This document shows, piece after piece, positions 1 to 8,832 of a DNA stretch of 64,000 nucleotides. The notes under the pieces were generated by a model. The model saw only the letters and a program-made list of their open reading frames with translations. It was not told the DNA's origin and did not search any database. The stretch lies in contig CACONH010000003.1 of NCBI GenBank assembly GCA_902628495.1, positions 1 to 64,000 on the forward strand, written 5' to 3'. Origin of the DNA: an uncultured Pelagibacteraceae bacterium. GTDB taxonomy: Bacteria > Pseudomonadota > Alphaproteobacteria > Pelagibacterales > Pelagibacteraceae. Each line of letters begins with the position of its first letter. Position 1 is the stretch's first letter. The translations under genes were made by a program, and so were the position numbers.

Positions 1-2
1 TA

Positions 3-482
3 GGTGTTTCAATATGTTGTGATGGTGTTTGTTTAACAATGGTATCTCTTAAGAATAAAGTAATGGAATTTTATTTATTAAAAGAGACAATGAATAGATC
101 TAAATTTAAAAATATATCAATAGGTGATAAGATAAATCTTGAGTTGCCCTTAAAATATGGTCAGAAAATCTCAGGTCATTTATGCCAGGGCCATGTTGAC
201 TGCACATCAAAGGTAAATAAAATTATTAAGAAAGGTAAATCAAGAATTTATGATTTCTCAATTGATAAAAATAATTTATCATATTTAATACCTAAAGCAT
301 CTATTCTTTTAAATGGTGTATCTTTAACAATATCCAAAGTTACAAAAAGTGGATTTCAAGTGTGGTTAATTCCTCACAGTTTAAAGCTTACAAATCTATC
401 AGATCTTAAAAAGGGACAAATTGTCAATGTTGAAATTGATATCTTATCAAAATATATAAAAAAACATTATGGCAAAAAGTAA
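3..482 (+). CDS. ribE: riboflavin synthase alpha chain, 5' end outside window
   Basis: Converts two 6,7-dimethyl-8-ribityllumazine molecules into riboflavin, the last step of the pathway. The open frame runs in from the left edge: the first visible residues read GVSICCDGVCLTMVSLK, which matches the N-terminal barrel signature (S-I-x-x-D-G-x-C-L-T) of the family, so the ATG at 39 is internal. The second barrel repeat is visible as ILLNGVSLTI, the GHVD motif is present (SGHLCQGHVD), and the C-terminal IPHSLKLT segment fits. About 159 of some 200 residues are visible. The stop overlaps ribBA by 14 bases, and ribH follows, so this is a rib operon. Confidence 0.93.
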   Translation, partial: GVSICCDGVCLTMVSLKNKVMEFYLLKETMNRSKFKNISIGDKINLELPLKYGQKISGHLCQGHVDCTSKVNKIIKKGKSRIYDFSIDKNNLSYLIPKASILLNGVSLTISKVTKSGFQVWLIPHSLKLTNLSDLKKGQIVNVEIDILSKYIKKHYGKK

Positions 483-1569
483 TTACACTCCTATAGATAA
501 AATTATAAAGTCTGCAAAAAAAGGTGAAATGTATATCCTTGTAGATGATGAAAATCGTGAAAATGAAGGAGATTTAGTTGTTCCTGCATCAAATGTATCA
601 TCCAATAAGATTAATTTTATGGCCAAATATGGTAGAGGATTAATTTGTTTAGCTATTACAGACAAGCAAGCGAAGAAATTAAATTTATCATTAATGTCTC
701 CAATTAATAATTCAAGAAATCAAACCGCTTTTACCGTTTCTATTGAGGCAAAAAAGGGAGTTACAACTGGTATTTCAGCTAAAGATAGGTCCAAAACTAT
801 TAAAACAGCTATTAAAGATAAGGTTAAGAAAGAAGAAATTGTTTCGCCTGGACATATTTTTCCAATTATATCAAAAGAGGGTGGTGTATTAGTTAGGGCA
901 GGACACACAGAAGCATCTGTAGATATTTCAAAACTTGCAAATAAAAACCCATCGGCAGTTATATGTGAAATAATGAATGATGATGGTGTTATGGCAAAAG
1001 GAAAAGAGCTTTTTGATTTTGCAAAAAAACATGATTTGAAGATTGGTAAAATTGAAGACTTAATTTCTTACAGACTTAAAAATGAGAAATTAATCAAACT
1101 AAAGAAAAAGGATCATATATCAATAAATAATCAAAAATTTTCAATAAAAGTATTTGAGAATCTATTAGACGGATCTGAAAATTTTGCTTTAGTGAAAGGT
1201 AAAATTAAATCTAACAAAAATATTAGAGTTAGAGTCATATCTTCAAATATTGTTGAAAATTATCTTTTGGGAAAAAGTCTACCAAATTCATTTAGTAAAA
1301 CTTTAAAATACTTTCAAAAATTTAATAATTGTGTTCTCATATTTATTAGAGATACTAATATTAAATCTGTTTCTGCAACCTTACGTGATTTAAAATCAGA
1401 GAAAATTAAAAAGAGACCTGATCAATTGATAAGAAATTACGGCATAGGTGCTCAAATAATAAAATCATTAAAGATTAAAAATATGATTTTAGTTACTAGA
1501 TCACCAAAAAAAGTTGTAGGTCTAGAAGGATTTGATATAAAAATTGTAAAACAAGAGATTATTAAATGA
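469..1569 (+). CDS. ribBA: 3,4-dihydroxy-2-butanone 4-phosphate synthase fused to a degenerate GTP cyclohydrolase II-like domain
   Basis: The N-terminal half (about residues 1-205) makes 3,4-dihydroxy-2-butanone 4-phosphate from ribulose 5-phosphate. Its motifs are intact: DENRENEGD near residues 27-35, PGHIFP near 127-132 and RAGHTEAS near 143-150. The C-terminal half (about 211-366) aligns in layout with GTP cyclohydrolase II and keeps the late YGIGAQII stretch, but the three zinc-binding cysteines and the CDCG core expected near residue 255 are absent; the region reads [20 protein letters not shown]. The protein is therefore probably a RibB enzyme with a non-catalytic RibA-like tail (the RibBX type). 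It overlaps ribE by 14 bases and ribH by 4. Confidence 0.9.
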   Translation: MAKSNYTPIDKIIKSAKKGEMYILVDDENRENEGDLVVPASNVSSNKINFMAKYGRGLICLAITDKQAKKLNLSLMSPINNSRNQTAFTVSIEAKKGVTTGISAKDRSKTIKTAIKDKVKKEEIVSPGHIFPIISKEGGVLVRAGHTEASVDISKLANKNPSAVICEIMNDDGVMAKGKELFDFAKKHDLKIGKIEDLISYRLKNEKLIKLKKKDHISINNQKFSIKVFENLLDGSENFALVKGKIKSNKNIRVRVISSNIVENYLLGKSLPNSFSKTLKYFQKFNNCVLIFIRDTNIKSVSATLRDLKSEKIKKRPDQLIRNYGIGAQIIKSLKIKNMILVTRSPKKVVGLEGFDIKIVKQEIIK

Positions 1570-1952
1570 AAAAAAAAGTTCTTATAGTTGTATCAGATTA
1601 TTATAAAGATATTAGCGAGGCTTTATTAAAAAGTACTAAAAAATACCTTAATAAAAAAACCAATTTTAAAATTATTAAAGTTCCTGGTGTTTTTGAGATA
1701 CCAGTAATAATTTCAAAAAATATAAAAAAGTTTGATGGTTTTGTGGCTATTGGTTGCGTAATTAAAGGGAAAACTGCTCACTTTGATTTAATATCAAAAT
1801 CTGTGATCGATGCAATCATGAATATAAGCATAGATAGTAAAAAACCTGTGGGAAACTCTATTTTGACTTGTTTTAATTACAAACAAGCTTTAGTTAGAAA
1901 AAATAAAGGAAAAGAAGCAGCATTAGCGTTAAACTCTATCCTTTATAAATAA
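1566..1952 (+). CDS. ribH: 6,7-dimethyl-8-ribityllumazine synthase
   Basis: Condenses 5-amino-6-ribitylamino-uracil with the dihydroxybutanone phosphate made by the upstream RibB domain, supplying lumazine to RibE. Family motifs are visible: PGVFEIP near residues 40-46, GCVIKGKTAHFD near 63-74 with the catalytic histidine at 72, and the C-terminal QALVRKNKGKEAA stretch. At 128 residues it is shorter than the usual 150 or so. It shows C-F-N-Y where many homologs have a V-D-N stretch after ILT. The ATG overlaps the ribBA stop as ATGA, so the genes are surely co-transcribed and probably translationally coupled. Confidence 0.92.
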   Translation: MKKKVLIVVSDYYKDISEALLKSTKKYLNKKTNFKIIKVPGVFEIPVIISKNIKKFDGFVAIGCVIKGKTAHFDLISKSVIDAIMNISIDSKKPVGNSILTCFNYKQALVRKNKGKEAALALNSILYK

Positions 1953-1964
1953 GTCAGTTATATA

Positions 1965-2369
1965 ATGAAGCCAATTTTTAGTCCAAAAAACAATCCTAGA
2001 GTAATAATTATCCAAATTTTATATGGGAAGTATTATAATAATGATCAGAATATAATTATTCCTAAACATAGGTTCAAAAAATTTATAAAAGATGTCGTTT
2101 TTGGTACAATTGAAAGAAACGAGGTAATAATCAACGAAATAGATAAATACCTAGATGCAGATATTAATTCAAAAAAACATGATAGTGTTTTTTTAATTAT
2201 TTTAAAAAGTGCTATTTATGAACTTCTTTACAAACCTGCTACCTCATCAAAAATAATTATTAAAGAATATTTAAACGCATCCAATTTTTTTATTGAAGAT
2301 GCAAAGACAAAATATTTAAATGCGTTACTTGACAAAATTTCAAAAAATTTAAGATTTACCAATGAATGA
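1965..2369 (+). CDS. nusB: transcription antitermination factor NusB
   Basis: Small all-helical RNA-binding protein that joins the Nus complex on rRNA operons. The 134-residue length and the pattern match the family: a basic N-terminus with an I-I-I-Q-I-L-Y-G-K-Y stretch, a central aspartate/leucine helix (ILKSAIYELLY), the KIIIKEYLNASNFF segment and the C-terminal YLNALLDKI. It lies 12 bases after ribH, the usual alphaproteobacterial ribH-nusB-thiL order, and its end overlaps thiL by 8 bases. Sequence divergence is high, as expected for such an AT-rich genome. Confidence 0.88.
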   Translation: MKPIFSPKNNPRVIIIQILYGKYYNNDQNIIIPKHRFKKFIKDVVFGTIERNEVIINEIDKYLDADINSKKHDSVFLIILKSAIYELLYKPATSSKIIIKEYLNASNFFIEDAKTKYLNALLDKISKNLRFTNE

Positions 2370-3327
2370 AAGTACTTTAATAACGAATTATCTAGCTAGA
2401 CTAGTTAAGAATAATCCATATGCATTAAAATTAAATGACGATGTTTTTTTTGATAAAAAAAATAAAAATGTAATTTCAATTGACACTTATGTAGAAAAAA
2501 TACATTTTCCGAACTTTGATAAACCAAATTTATTAATAAAAAAAATAATTAGATCTTCAATATCAGATCTAATTTGCAAAGGTGTTATACCTAAATTTTA
2601 TTTTATTTCGGGCAGTGGAAATAAACAGTCTTTTAATAACAAAAACTTAAAAAAAATAATCAATTCATTAAAATCTGAACAAAAAAGATTTTCTATAAAA
2701 TTATCTGGAGGTGATACAGTTTTTTCTAAAATAAATTCATTCACTGTAGTTTCATTAGGCTTCAGTGATAAAATAGTTAAAAGAAATAATGCCAAAATAA
2801 ATGATGATATTTATATAACTGGCGAATTAGGCGATAGTTATTTAGGTTTAAAATATTTACAAAAAAAAAAATTTAATAGAAATATTCACGAAAGATATTT
2901 TAAAAACAAATTTTATTTACCAAAAATTAATTTAAAATTTTCAAAATATTTAACGAAATTAGCAAATACATCAATCGATATTTCTGATGGTCTTTTAATT
3001 GATTTAAATAAAATGATTAACACCCAAAAAATATCATCAGAAATCTATTATGATAAAATACCTATATCTAATAAATTAAAAATTTTTTTAAGAGAAAATT
3101 CTTTAAAAAAAAGTAAATTTATTTTTAATGGTGATGATTATCAAATTTTATTTACATCAAAGAAATCTAACAGAGATAAAATCGATAAAATTTCAAGAAT
3201 AACCAAAACAAAAATTAGCAGAATAGGTAAAATTCTAGCAAAAAAAAAATTCAAGTTTAGGCTTTTAAATGCAGATAAAGTGTTGAATTTCACAAAAATC
3301 CCAGGCTATGAGCATAATTTCACTTAA
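2362..3327 (+). CDS. thiL: thiamine-monophosphate kinase
   Basis: Phosphorylates thiamine monophosphate to the active cofactor thiamine pyrophosphate. AIR-synthase/PurM-like fold motifs are visible in order: N-L-N-D-D near residues 24-28, SIDTYVEKIHF (the divergent T-D-x-x-V-E-G-x-H-F motif), SDLICKGVIP, LSGGDTVF near 115-122, TGELGDSYLGL, the diagnostic SIDISDGLLIDL near 208-219, and GDDYQILFT toward the C-terminus. The length of 321 residues is normal. It overlaps nusB by 8 bases. A 55-base gap follows before the pyrophosphatase gene. Confidence 0.9.
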   Translation: MNESTLITNYLARLVKNNPYALKLNDDVFFDKKNKNVISIDTYVEKIHFPNFDKPNLLIKKIIRSSISDLICKGVIPKFYFISGSGNKQSFNNKNLKKIINSLKSEQKRFSIKLSGGDTVFSKINSFTVVSLGFSDKIVKRNNAKINDDIYITGELGDSYLGLKYLQKKKFNRNIHERYFKNKFYLPKINLKFSKYLTKLANTSIDISDGLLIDLNKMINTQKISSEIYYDKIPISNKLKIFLRENSLKKSKFIFNGDDYQILFTSKKSNRDKIDKISRITKTKISRIGKILAKKKFKFRLLNADKVLNFTKIPGYEHNFT

Positions 3328-3382
3328 TATTTTATTGCCTTTTATATTTTATTTTGTATTGTCCGATTTTTAAAAAAAAATT

Positions 3383-5488
3383 ATGTCAAGTAATACTGAA
3401 ACGATATTAATTTACACAATACTAGCAGGGCTTTTATCGATAGTTTATGGTTTTTTTACAGGCAAAAGTATTTTAAGTTCCAGTGCAGGTAATGCCAAAA
3501 TGCAAGAAATTGCATCTGCCATACAAATTGGAGCTAAAGCGTACCTAAATAGACAATATAAAACTATTGCTATAGTAGGTGTAGTGGTCTTAATAATTGT
3601 TAGTTATTCTTTTAGTATACTTGTAGGTTTAGGTTATCTTATTGGCGCAACACTCTCAGGTATTGCAGGTTATGTAGGAATGTTAGTTTCTGTTCAAGCA
3701 AATGTTAGAACAGCGGAAGCATCAAGAAAAGGTTTAGACAGTGGTTTGAACGTAGCATTTAAATCAGGAGCAGTCACAGGAATGTTAGTTGCTGGTTTAG
3801 CCTTATTATCGATTGCGGTTTATTATTATCTTTTATTAAAATTTGGAATTGATGAGAGGGAAATAGTGAATGCTCTAGTAGCATTAGGTTTTGGCGCATC
3901 TTTAATTTCAATTTTTGCTAGATTAGGTGGAGGCATATTCACAAAAGGTGCTGACGTTGGCGCAGATCTGGTTGGAAAAGTTGAGGCTGGAATTCCAGAG
4001 GATGATCCGAGAAATCCTGCTGTTATAGCTGATAATGTAGGGGACAATGTAGGAGATTGTGCAGGTATGGCAGCTGACTTATTCGAAACGTACGCGGTAA
4101 CGATTGTTGCTACTATGGTATTATCATCAATATTTTTTCCTAATGATATGAGTATGATGATATATCCTTTGACAATAGGTGGTGCATGTATTCTGACTTC
4201 TATTATTGGCACATTTTTTGTCAGATTAGGTAATAGCAAAAATGTTATGAATGCTTTATATAAAGGATTTATAGTTTCCGCTATAACTTCTTTAATAGTT
4301 TTATATCCTGTTACAGACTATGTTCTAGGATTGGAAAATTTATATAAACTTAAAAATAAATCTTTTACTGGAATAGATTTGTATTATTGTGGTGTAATAG
4401 GTTTAATTATCACTGGATTATTAATTTGGGTAACAGAATATTATACAGGCACAAATTATAGGCCTGTTAGAAGTGTTGCAGGATCTTCAACAACTGGTCA
4501 TGGTACAAACGTAATTCAAGGTTTGGCTATTTCTTTGGAGGCTACAGCTATACCTGCATTAATTATTGTAGCTGGAATACTTATAACTAATAATATTGCT
4601 GGATTATATGGTATTGCAATAGCTGTAACCACAATGTTAGCTCTTGCAGGCATGGTTGTAGCATTAGATGCCTATGGACCAGTAACAGATAATGCAGGTG
4701 GAATTGCAGAAATGTCTAAATTACCAAACAATGTAAGAAAAACCACAGATGCATTAGATGCAGTGGGAAATACAACAAAAGCAGTAACAAAGGGTTATGC
4801 AATTGGATCTGCTGGACTTGGAGCGTTAGTTTTATTTGCAGCGTATACAGAAGATATAAAACATTTTTCGAAAGTCGCTGGATCTAAATTAGAGGGTATT
4901 ATTGTTACATTTGATTTATCAAATCCTTACGTGGTTGTAGGACTACTTATTGGTGGTATGTTACCATATCTTTTTGGATCAATGGGCATGCAAGCAGTGG
5001 GAAGAGCTGGAGGTGCAGTCGTTATCGAGGTTAGAAGGCAATTTAAAAAATATCCAGGTATTATGAAAAGAAAACAAAAACCAGATTACGCAAAATTAGT
5101 AGATTTATTAACCGTTGCAGCAATTAAAGAAATGATAATTCCATCATTATTACCAGTACTGTCGCCAATTGTATTATATTTTATTATATTATCAATTGGA
5201 GGTCAGGTAGCTGCATTAGCTTCTGTAGGTGCAATGTTGCTTGGTGTAATCATAACAGGATTATTTGTTGCTGTTTCAATGACTGCAGGTGGTGGAGCAT
5301 GGGATAATGCTAAAAAATATATAGAAGATGGAAATTTTGGTGGTAAGGGCTCTGAAGCACACAAGGCTGCTGTAACAGGTGATACAGTTGGAGATCCTTA
5401 TAAAGATACTGCTGGTCCAGCAGTAAATCCAATGATAAAAATTACAAATATTGTAGCTTTATTACTTCTAGCCGTAATAGCAGGTTAA
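3383..5488 (+). CDS. hppA: membrane-bound proton-translocating pyrophosphatase, K+-independent type
   Basis: Hydrolyses pyrophosphate and pumps protons across the inner membrane, recovering energy from biosynthetic PPi. The 701-residue, roughly 16-helix protein carries the pyrophosphate-binding stretch DDPRNP near residue 207, followed by DNVGDNVGD (217-225). The subclass is read from [10 protein letters not shown] (462-471): lysine at 466 and threonine at 469 are the known hallmark of potassium-independent pumps, where potassium-dependent ones carry alanine. The gene stands alone between short gaps and faces bamE. Base composition is less AT-extreme than its neighbours, as is usual for strongly conserved proteins. 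Confidence 0.96.
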   Translation: MSSNTETILIYTILAGLLSIVYGFFTGKSILSSSAGNAKMQEIASAIQIGAKAYLNRQYKTIAIVGVVVLIIVSYSFSILVGLGYLIGATLSGIAGYVGMLVSVQANVRTAEASRKGLDSGLNVAFKSGAVTGMLVAGLALLSIAVYYYLLLKFGIDEREIVNALVALGFGASLISIFARLGGGIFTKGADVGADLVGKVEAGIPEDDPRNPAVIADNVGDNVGDCAGMAADLFETYAVTIVATMVLSSIFFPNDMSMMIYPLTIGGACILTSIIGTFFVRLGNSKNVMNALYKGFIVSAITSLIVLYPVTDYVLGLENLYKLKNKSFTGIDLYYCGVIGLIITGLLIWVTEYYTGTNYRPVRSVAGSSTTGHGTNVIQGLAISLEATAIPALIIVAGILITNNIAGLYGIAIAVTTMLALAGMVVALDAYGPVTDNAGGIAEMSKLPNNVRKTTDALDAVGNTTKAVTKGYAIGSAGLGALVLFAAYTEDIKHFSKVAGSKLEGIIVTFDLSNPYVVVGLLIGGMLPYLFGSMGMQAVGRAGGAVVIEVRRQFKKYPGIMKRKQKPDYAKLVDLLTVAAIKEMIIPSLLPVLSPIVLYFIILSIGGQVAALASVGAMLLGVIITGLFVAVSMTAGGGAWDNAKKYIEDGNFGGKGSEAHKAAVTGDTVGDPYKDTAGPAVNPMIKITNIVALLLLAVIAG

Positions 5489-5504
5489 ATTTAACTCAAA
5501 AATT

Positions 5505-5978
5505 TTAATTCTCACTACCTTGTTTTCTTTTTTCCTTTCTAACACCCAAAGGATCGTTGATTTTTTGTCTAAGACTAGATAAAAAATTATAAATAAAATT
5601 TCTTTTTTCTAAAGTTTCAGATCTTTGAGTGTCAAACTTTAAAGTTTTCATATCATTAACGTTATAAAAGTCTTTTTTTGCTAAAATACCTCTATCATCA
5701 ATTTCTAATACCATTACATTATTAACAACTAATTTTCTTCTACCAAAAAAGTGTGTATTAGTTATTTTTCGCTCTATATAGATCCAAATGTCATTGTCAA
5801 AAGTGCTTTTAGTTGAAGGTTCTCCAAATACAGACAAAATATCATTTGTATTGGATTCATTAACTTTAATTTTTTTTTCCTTTTTTTCTAAGAAAAAAAC
5901 ACCATGATGGTCATCAACTAGGTTAAAAGAACAATTTGATATTAAAAAAAAAATAGATATATAAAATATTATTTTCAT
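5505..5978 (-). CDS. bamE: outer-membrane assembly lipoprotein BamE (SmpA/OmlA family)
   Basis: Lipoprotein of the Bam complex that inserts beta-barrels into the outer membrane. A short hydrophobic signal peptide ends in a lipobox (L-I-S-N-C, cysteine 16). The family core follows: a helix entry (NTNDILSVFGEPS), then DNDIWIYIERK and a strand with NNVMVLEIDDRGILAKKD. The 157-residue length is typical of alphaproteobacterial homologs. The start codon lies inside the palindrome CATG, whose other strand supplies the start of the next gene, so both divergent promoters must sit within coding sequence. Placement before the cytochrome chaperone, rpmF and plsX is the standard alphaproteobacterial order. 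Confidence 0.85.
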   Translation of the reverse strand: MKIIFYISIFFLISNCSFNLVDDHHGVFFLEKKEKKIKVNESNTNDILSVFGEPSTKSTFDNDIWIYIERKITNTHFFGRRKLVVNNVMVLEIDDRGILAKKDFYNVNDMKTLKFDTQRSETLEKRNFIYNFLSSLRQKINDPLGVRKEKRKQGSEN

Positions 5979-6450
5979 GAATTCTGAATATATAAATATA
6001 TATAATAATTTAGTTAATCTCTCTAGAAATAAAACTCTTTTTTTTTATTTTACTGAAAATGACACATTCTCAGATAGACTTTTGATATTTCTATTACATC
6101 TAGCGTTTTTTTTTAAAAATTTTAAATCTAAGATTGATCAAAAATATCTTCAAAAATTTTATGATTATGTTTTTAGGCAAATCGAACTTGACATTAGGGA
6201 GATAGGTTATGGAGATCAAACTGTTAATAAAAAAATGAAAACTTATGTTAATTTACTATATTCTATAATCAATAAGATTGATAATTGGGAGTCATATAAT
6301 TCGGAACAAAAGATCAAAATTCTTAAAGTTTTTCTAGAAATTAAAGACAATGATGAAAAATTTGTTGGATATTTTGAAAAGTATTCAAATTATTTATCAA
6401 AAATATCTTTAAATTCATTTACAAAAAGTGTATTAGAACATAAATTCTAA
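5977..6450 (+). CDS. ubiquinol-cytochrome c chaperone family protein (CBP3-like)
   Basis: Homolog of the CBP3/UQCC1 family, which assists assembly of the cytochrome bc1 complex. The recognisable core is FRQIELDIREIGYGDQTVNKK (about residues 69-88), matching the family signature R-Q-x-x-x-D-x-R-E-x-G-x-G-D. It is preceded by the helical DRLLIFLLHLAFFF stretch. The ATG at 5977 is the only plausible start and overlaps the bamE start codon on the other strand by two bases. The alphaproteobacterial neighbour usually found here, a DUF177/YceD protein, is missing; rpmF follows after 3 bases. The exact role in this organism is inferred from the family. Confidence 0.82.
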   Translation: MNSEYINIYNNLVNLSRNKTLFFYFTENDTFSDRLLIFLLHLAFFFKNFKSKIDQKYLQKFYDYVFRQIELDIREIGYGDQTVNKKMKTYVNLLYSIINKIDNWESYNSEQKIKILKVFLEIKDNDEKFVGYFEKYSNYLSKISLNSFTKSVLEHKF

Positions 6451-6453
6451 ATT

Positions 6454-6633
6454 ATGGCTGTTCCTAAACGTAAAACAACAAAGTCTAGATCTGGTAAGCG
6501 TAGATCTCACATTAAATTTTCTACAAAGAATATTGTTGAAGATAAGAAGTCTGGTGAATATAGGCTTTCACATCATATTGATTTAAAAACTGGAACTTAT
6601 AAAGGTAGACAAGTTTTAGATCCTAAGGAATAA
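6454..6633 (+). CDS. rpmF: 50S ribosomal protein L32
   Basis: Short 59-residue ribosomal protein. It opens [19 protein letters not shown], the universal L32 N-terminus, and ends [20 protein letters not shown]. The zinc-ribbon cysteines of the C+ form are absent, as is usual in alphaproteobacteria. The gene lies 3 bases after the chaperone stop and 9 bases before the plsX ATG, so it belongs to the same operon. The rpmF-plsX pairing links ribosome synthesis with phospholipid synthesis in many bacteria. Confidence 0.96.
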   Translation: MAVPKRKTTKSRSGKRRSHIKFSTKNIVEDKKSGEYRLSHHIDLKTGTYKGRQVLDPKE

Positions 6634-6642
6634 TTTTTGTTT

Positions 6643-7650
6643 ATGGCTTCAAATATAAAAATTGCAGTAGATGCAATGGGTGGTGATAACTCACCAAAAA
6701 AAATAATTGATGGGATATTAGTAAATTCAAAAGAAAATAAAGATGTTATTTATAATATTTTTGGAGATAAAGATAAAATTGAATTACTTTTTCCAAAAAA
6801 TTTTAATAAAGAAATTTTTAATATCTTTGATACTAAAAATAAAATTTTAGATACAGACTCTCCTTTATCTGCAGCCAAAAAAGGTAAAGATACTAGCATG
6901 TGGATGACCATAGACAGTGTTAAAAAAAATGAATCTCACGTTGCTATCTCAGCAGGAAATACAGGCGCACTCTTTGTAATTTCTAAATTAAATTTGAAAA
7001 TGATAGAAAATATAGAGAAACCAGCTTTATCTGCACTTTGGCCAAATAAAAGAAATTTTAATGTTGTTTTGGATCTTGGGGCAAATATTGAATGTAATGA
7101 TAAAAATTTAGTAGATTTTTCTATTATGGGTTCCTCTTTATTTAAGTCTTTATATCCAAATGATGATGCAGTTGTTGCACTTTTAAATGTTGGATCTGAA
7201 GAATTAAAAGGTAATCATATTATTAAAAAAGCATACCAAGAACTACAAAATATAAAAAACAAAAATTTTAGATTTAATGGATACATTGAAGGAAATAATA
7301 TAATGGATGGAGAAGTTAACGTAATAGTTACAGATGGTTTTACCGGTAATATAGCTTTAAAAACAGCAGAAGGTACAGCTAACTTTATTGTTAAAGAATT
7401 CAAGGAATCAATGACATCGAATATTTTAGGTAAATTATCAAGCTTAATTAATATTAAAAATTTAAATAAAGTGAAAAAAAAATTGGACCCAAGACTTTAT
7501 AATGGTGCTATATTAATTGGACTGAATTCACCAGTAGTTAAAAGCCACGGTTCAACAGATCATATAGGATTTTCTCATTCTTTAAATGTATGTATCAAAG
7601 TAGTCAAAAACAATTTAATCAAGAAAATTAGAGATAACATTTCTAGATGA
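6643..7650 (+). CDS. plsX: phosphate acyltransferase PlsX
   Basis: Makes acyl-phosphate from acyl-ACP for phospholipid synthesis. Diagnostic motifs: VDAMGGDNSP at the N-terminus, ISAGNTGAL, VLDLGANIECN, NVGSEELKGN, VIVTDGFTGNIALKTAEG and LIGLNSPVVKSHGSTD near the end. I start it at the ATG at 6643 (MASNIKIAVDAMGG); an in-frame TTG two codons earlier is possible but less likely. The length of 335 residues is normal. In many bacteria fabH follows plsX; here ihfA follows directly, overlapping as ATGA, so fabH must be elsewhere. Confidence 0.96.
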   Translation: MASNIKIAVDAMGGDNSPKKIIDGILVNSKENKDVIYNIFGDKDKIELLFPKNFNKEIFNIFDTKNKILDTDSPLSAAKKGKDTSMWMTIDSVKKNESHVAISAGNTGALFVISKLNLKMIENIEKPALSALWPNKRNFNVVLDLGANIECNDKNLVDFSIMGSSLFKSLYPNDDAVVALLNVGSEELKGNHIIKKAYQELQNIKNKNFRFNGYIEGNNIMDGEVNVIVTDGFTGNIALKTAEGTANFIVKEFKESMTSNILGKLSSLINIKNLNKVKKKLDPRLYNGAILIGLNSPVVKSHGSTDHIGFSHSLNVCIKVVKNNLIKKIRDNISR

Positions 7651-7946
7651 GAACTAATCTTACTAAGAAAGAAATTGTTAATTCAATATATATGAAACTC
7701 GGTTTATCTAAAAGGATATTAGATATAATATTAGAAGATATACTTAATCTAATATTTGAAAGTCTAAAAAAAAATAAAAAAGTAAAGATATCTAATTTTG
7801 GTACCTTTGAAGTAAGATATAAAAAACAAAGATCTGGTCGAAATCCCAAAACAAAAGAGATAAAAATAATTTCTGCAAGAAATGTAGTTTTATTTAAACC
7901 GTCTAAAGAATTTAAAAAATTTATAAATATTAACAATGAGCAATAA
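7647..7946 (+). CDS. ihfA: integration host factor alpha subunit
   Basis: HU/IHF-type DNA-bending protein of 99 residues. It starts with the T-K-K-E-I-V dimerisation helix, contains the signature KVKISNFGTFEVRYKKQRSG near residues 45-64 that forms the DNA-inserting arms, continues with RNPKTKEIKII and ends with VVLFKPSKEFKKF. The family assignment is certain. The choice of IHF-alpha over HU rests on position: plsX, ihfA and a MerR gene in this order are the normal alphaproteobacterial arrangement. It overlaps plsX by 4 bases and the MerR gene by 11. Confidence 0.9.
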   Translation: MRTNLTKKEIVNSIYMKLGLSKRILDIILEDILNLIFESLKKNKKVKISNFGTFEVRYKKQRSGRNPKTKEIKIISARNVVLFKPSKEFKKFININNEQ

Positions 7947-8301
7947 ACTAAAAAACTCTTATAAAACTATCAGTGAAGTTGTTAAATTACTAAATTTAGA
8001 AAATCCAAAAAAATTAAATAACCAATCTCATACTATTAGGTATTGGGAAACACAGTTTAAGCAGATCAAACCAATTAAAATTAATAATAGAAGATATTAT
8101 GATCAAAAAAATGTAGATACTTTGTTAAAAATTCAATACTTATTAAAAAAACAAGGAATGACTATCGCTGGTGTTAAAAAGATTTTAAATAATAGTAATT
8201 TAAAGATTGACGAAAATAATAAAAAAATTATAAGTTCATTAAATATTAAATACAGATTAGATAAAATTAATAATTTAATAAAAAACTTAAAAAAAGATTA
8301 A
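7936..8301 (+). CDS. MerR-family transcriptional regulator
   Basis: Small DNA-binding regulator of 121 residues. The N-terminal winged helix is visible as TISEVVKLL, then HTIRYWETQFKQIKPIKIN and NRRYYDQKNVDTL, the classic MerR order, followed by a helix QGMTIAGVKKIL and a short dimerisation coil. The variant with RYWETQF is the type that follows ihfA in alphaproteobacteria. It has no obvious effector domain or metal-binding cysteines, so the signal it senses cannot be guessed. It overlaps ihfA by 11 bases and rpmG by 1 (TAATG). Confidence 0.87.
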   Translation: MSNKLKNSYKTISEVVKLLNLENPKKLNNQSHTIRYWETQFKQIKPIKINNRRYYDQKNVDTLLKIQYLLKKQGMTIAGVKKILNNSNLKIDENNKKIISSLNIKYRLDKINNLIKNLKKD

Positions 8302-8492
8302 TGGCAAAAAAATCACATATTAAAGTAAGGCTTGTACCAGAGGCCAAACCAGATAGTGCATTTTATTATTATGTTAAAAAACCATCAGGTGGCGAAAAAG
8401 CAAAAGTTAAATTAAAAGCTAGAAAGTATAATCCTGTCTTAAGAAAACATGAGATATTTATAGAAAAAAAATTACCTCCTCATAGCAAATAG
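8301..8492 (+). CDS. rpmG: 50S ribosomal protein L33
   Basis: Short ribosomal protein of 63 residues beginning MAKKSHIKVRLVPEAKPDS and containing the L33 core YYYVKKPSGG, then KLKARKYNPVLRKHEIFIEKK. The cysteine pairs of the zinc-binding form are missing (C-minus type), matching the C-minus L32 encoded nearby. The C-terminal tail is slightly longer than usual. Start and MerR stop share TAATG. The last base of the stop codon abuts the stop of the opposing chorismate mutase gene with no bases between them. Confidence 0.94.
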   Translation: MAKKSHIKVRLVPEAKPDSAFYYYVKKPSGGEKAKVKLKARKYNPVLRKHEIFIEKKLPPHSK

Positions 8493-8789
8493 TTATTTAT
8501 TATTTTTTTTAAAATTTCTGTATTCATAGTCAATAAAAGCATAGATCATATTTTTCCAAACTCTGTTACTAATTTTTGGATCAACACCTTTCTTTATTGA
8601 TTTAACTTTTATAATTCTGAGAATTTTATTAATTCTTTTTTTGTCAATAATTTCTTTTTTAAATTCTTTTAAAGAAAGAACTCTTTTTACATAGTTTGCT
8701 CTTATTTTTAATAAATTAAGCATTTTATTATCAATAAGATCCAGTTTTTTTCGGAGTAAAATTAGTTTTTTTTTATTACTAGGCGACAT
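8493..8789 (-). CDS. chorismate mutase, AroQ type
   Basis: Predicted to rearrange chorismate to prephenate at the branch to phenylalanine and tyrosine. The 98-residue all-helical protein shows the CM_2 pattern: LRKKLDLIDNKMLNLLKIRANYV (helix 1, with the usual Arg, Asp and Arg spacing), KEFKKEIIDKKRINKIL, and a C-terminal helix WKNMIYAFIDYEYRNF. It is a stand-alone mutase with no fused dehydratase. It is divergent from ctaA across 43 bases and convergent with rpmG with no gap. The residues are AT-driven (lysine, isoleucine, asparagine), so confidence is good but not absolute. Confidence 0.82.
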   Translation of the reverse strand: MSPSNKKKLILLRKKLDLIDNKMLNLLKIRANYVKRVLSLKEFKKEIIDKKRINKILRIIKVKSIKKGVDPKISNRVWKNMIYAFIDYEYRNFKKNNK

Positions 8790-8832
8790 TTATTCTTTTG
8801 GAATTATTATTAAATATTATATCTATTTAATC

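Noticed and set aside
3328..3382. hppA promoter
   Set aside because: TTGCCT and TATTGT with 16-base spacing are possible but no better than many chance matches in such AT-rich DNA.
3826..4239. 137-codon minus-strand frame opposite hppA
   Set aside because: Shadow of a highly conserved, glycine/alanine-rich gene; no supporting motif.
7643..7936. Minus-strand frame opposite ihfA
   Set aside because: ihfA on the plus strand has a full family match; the opposite frame has none.
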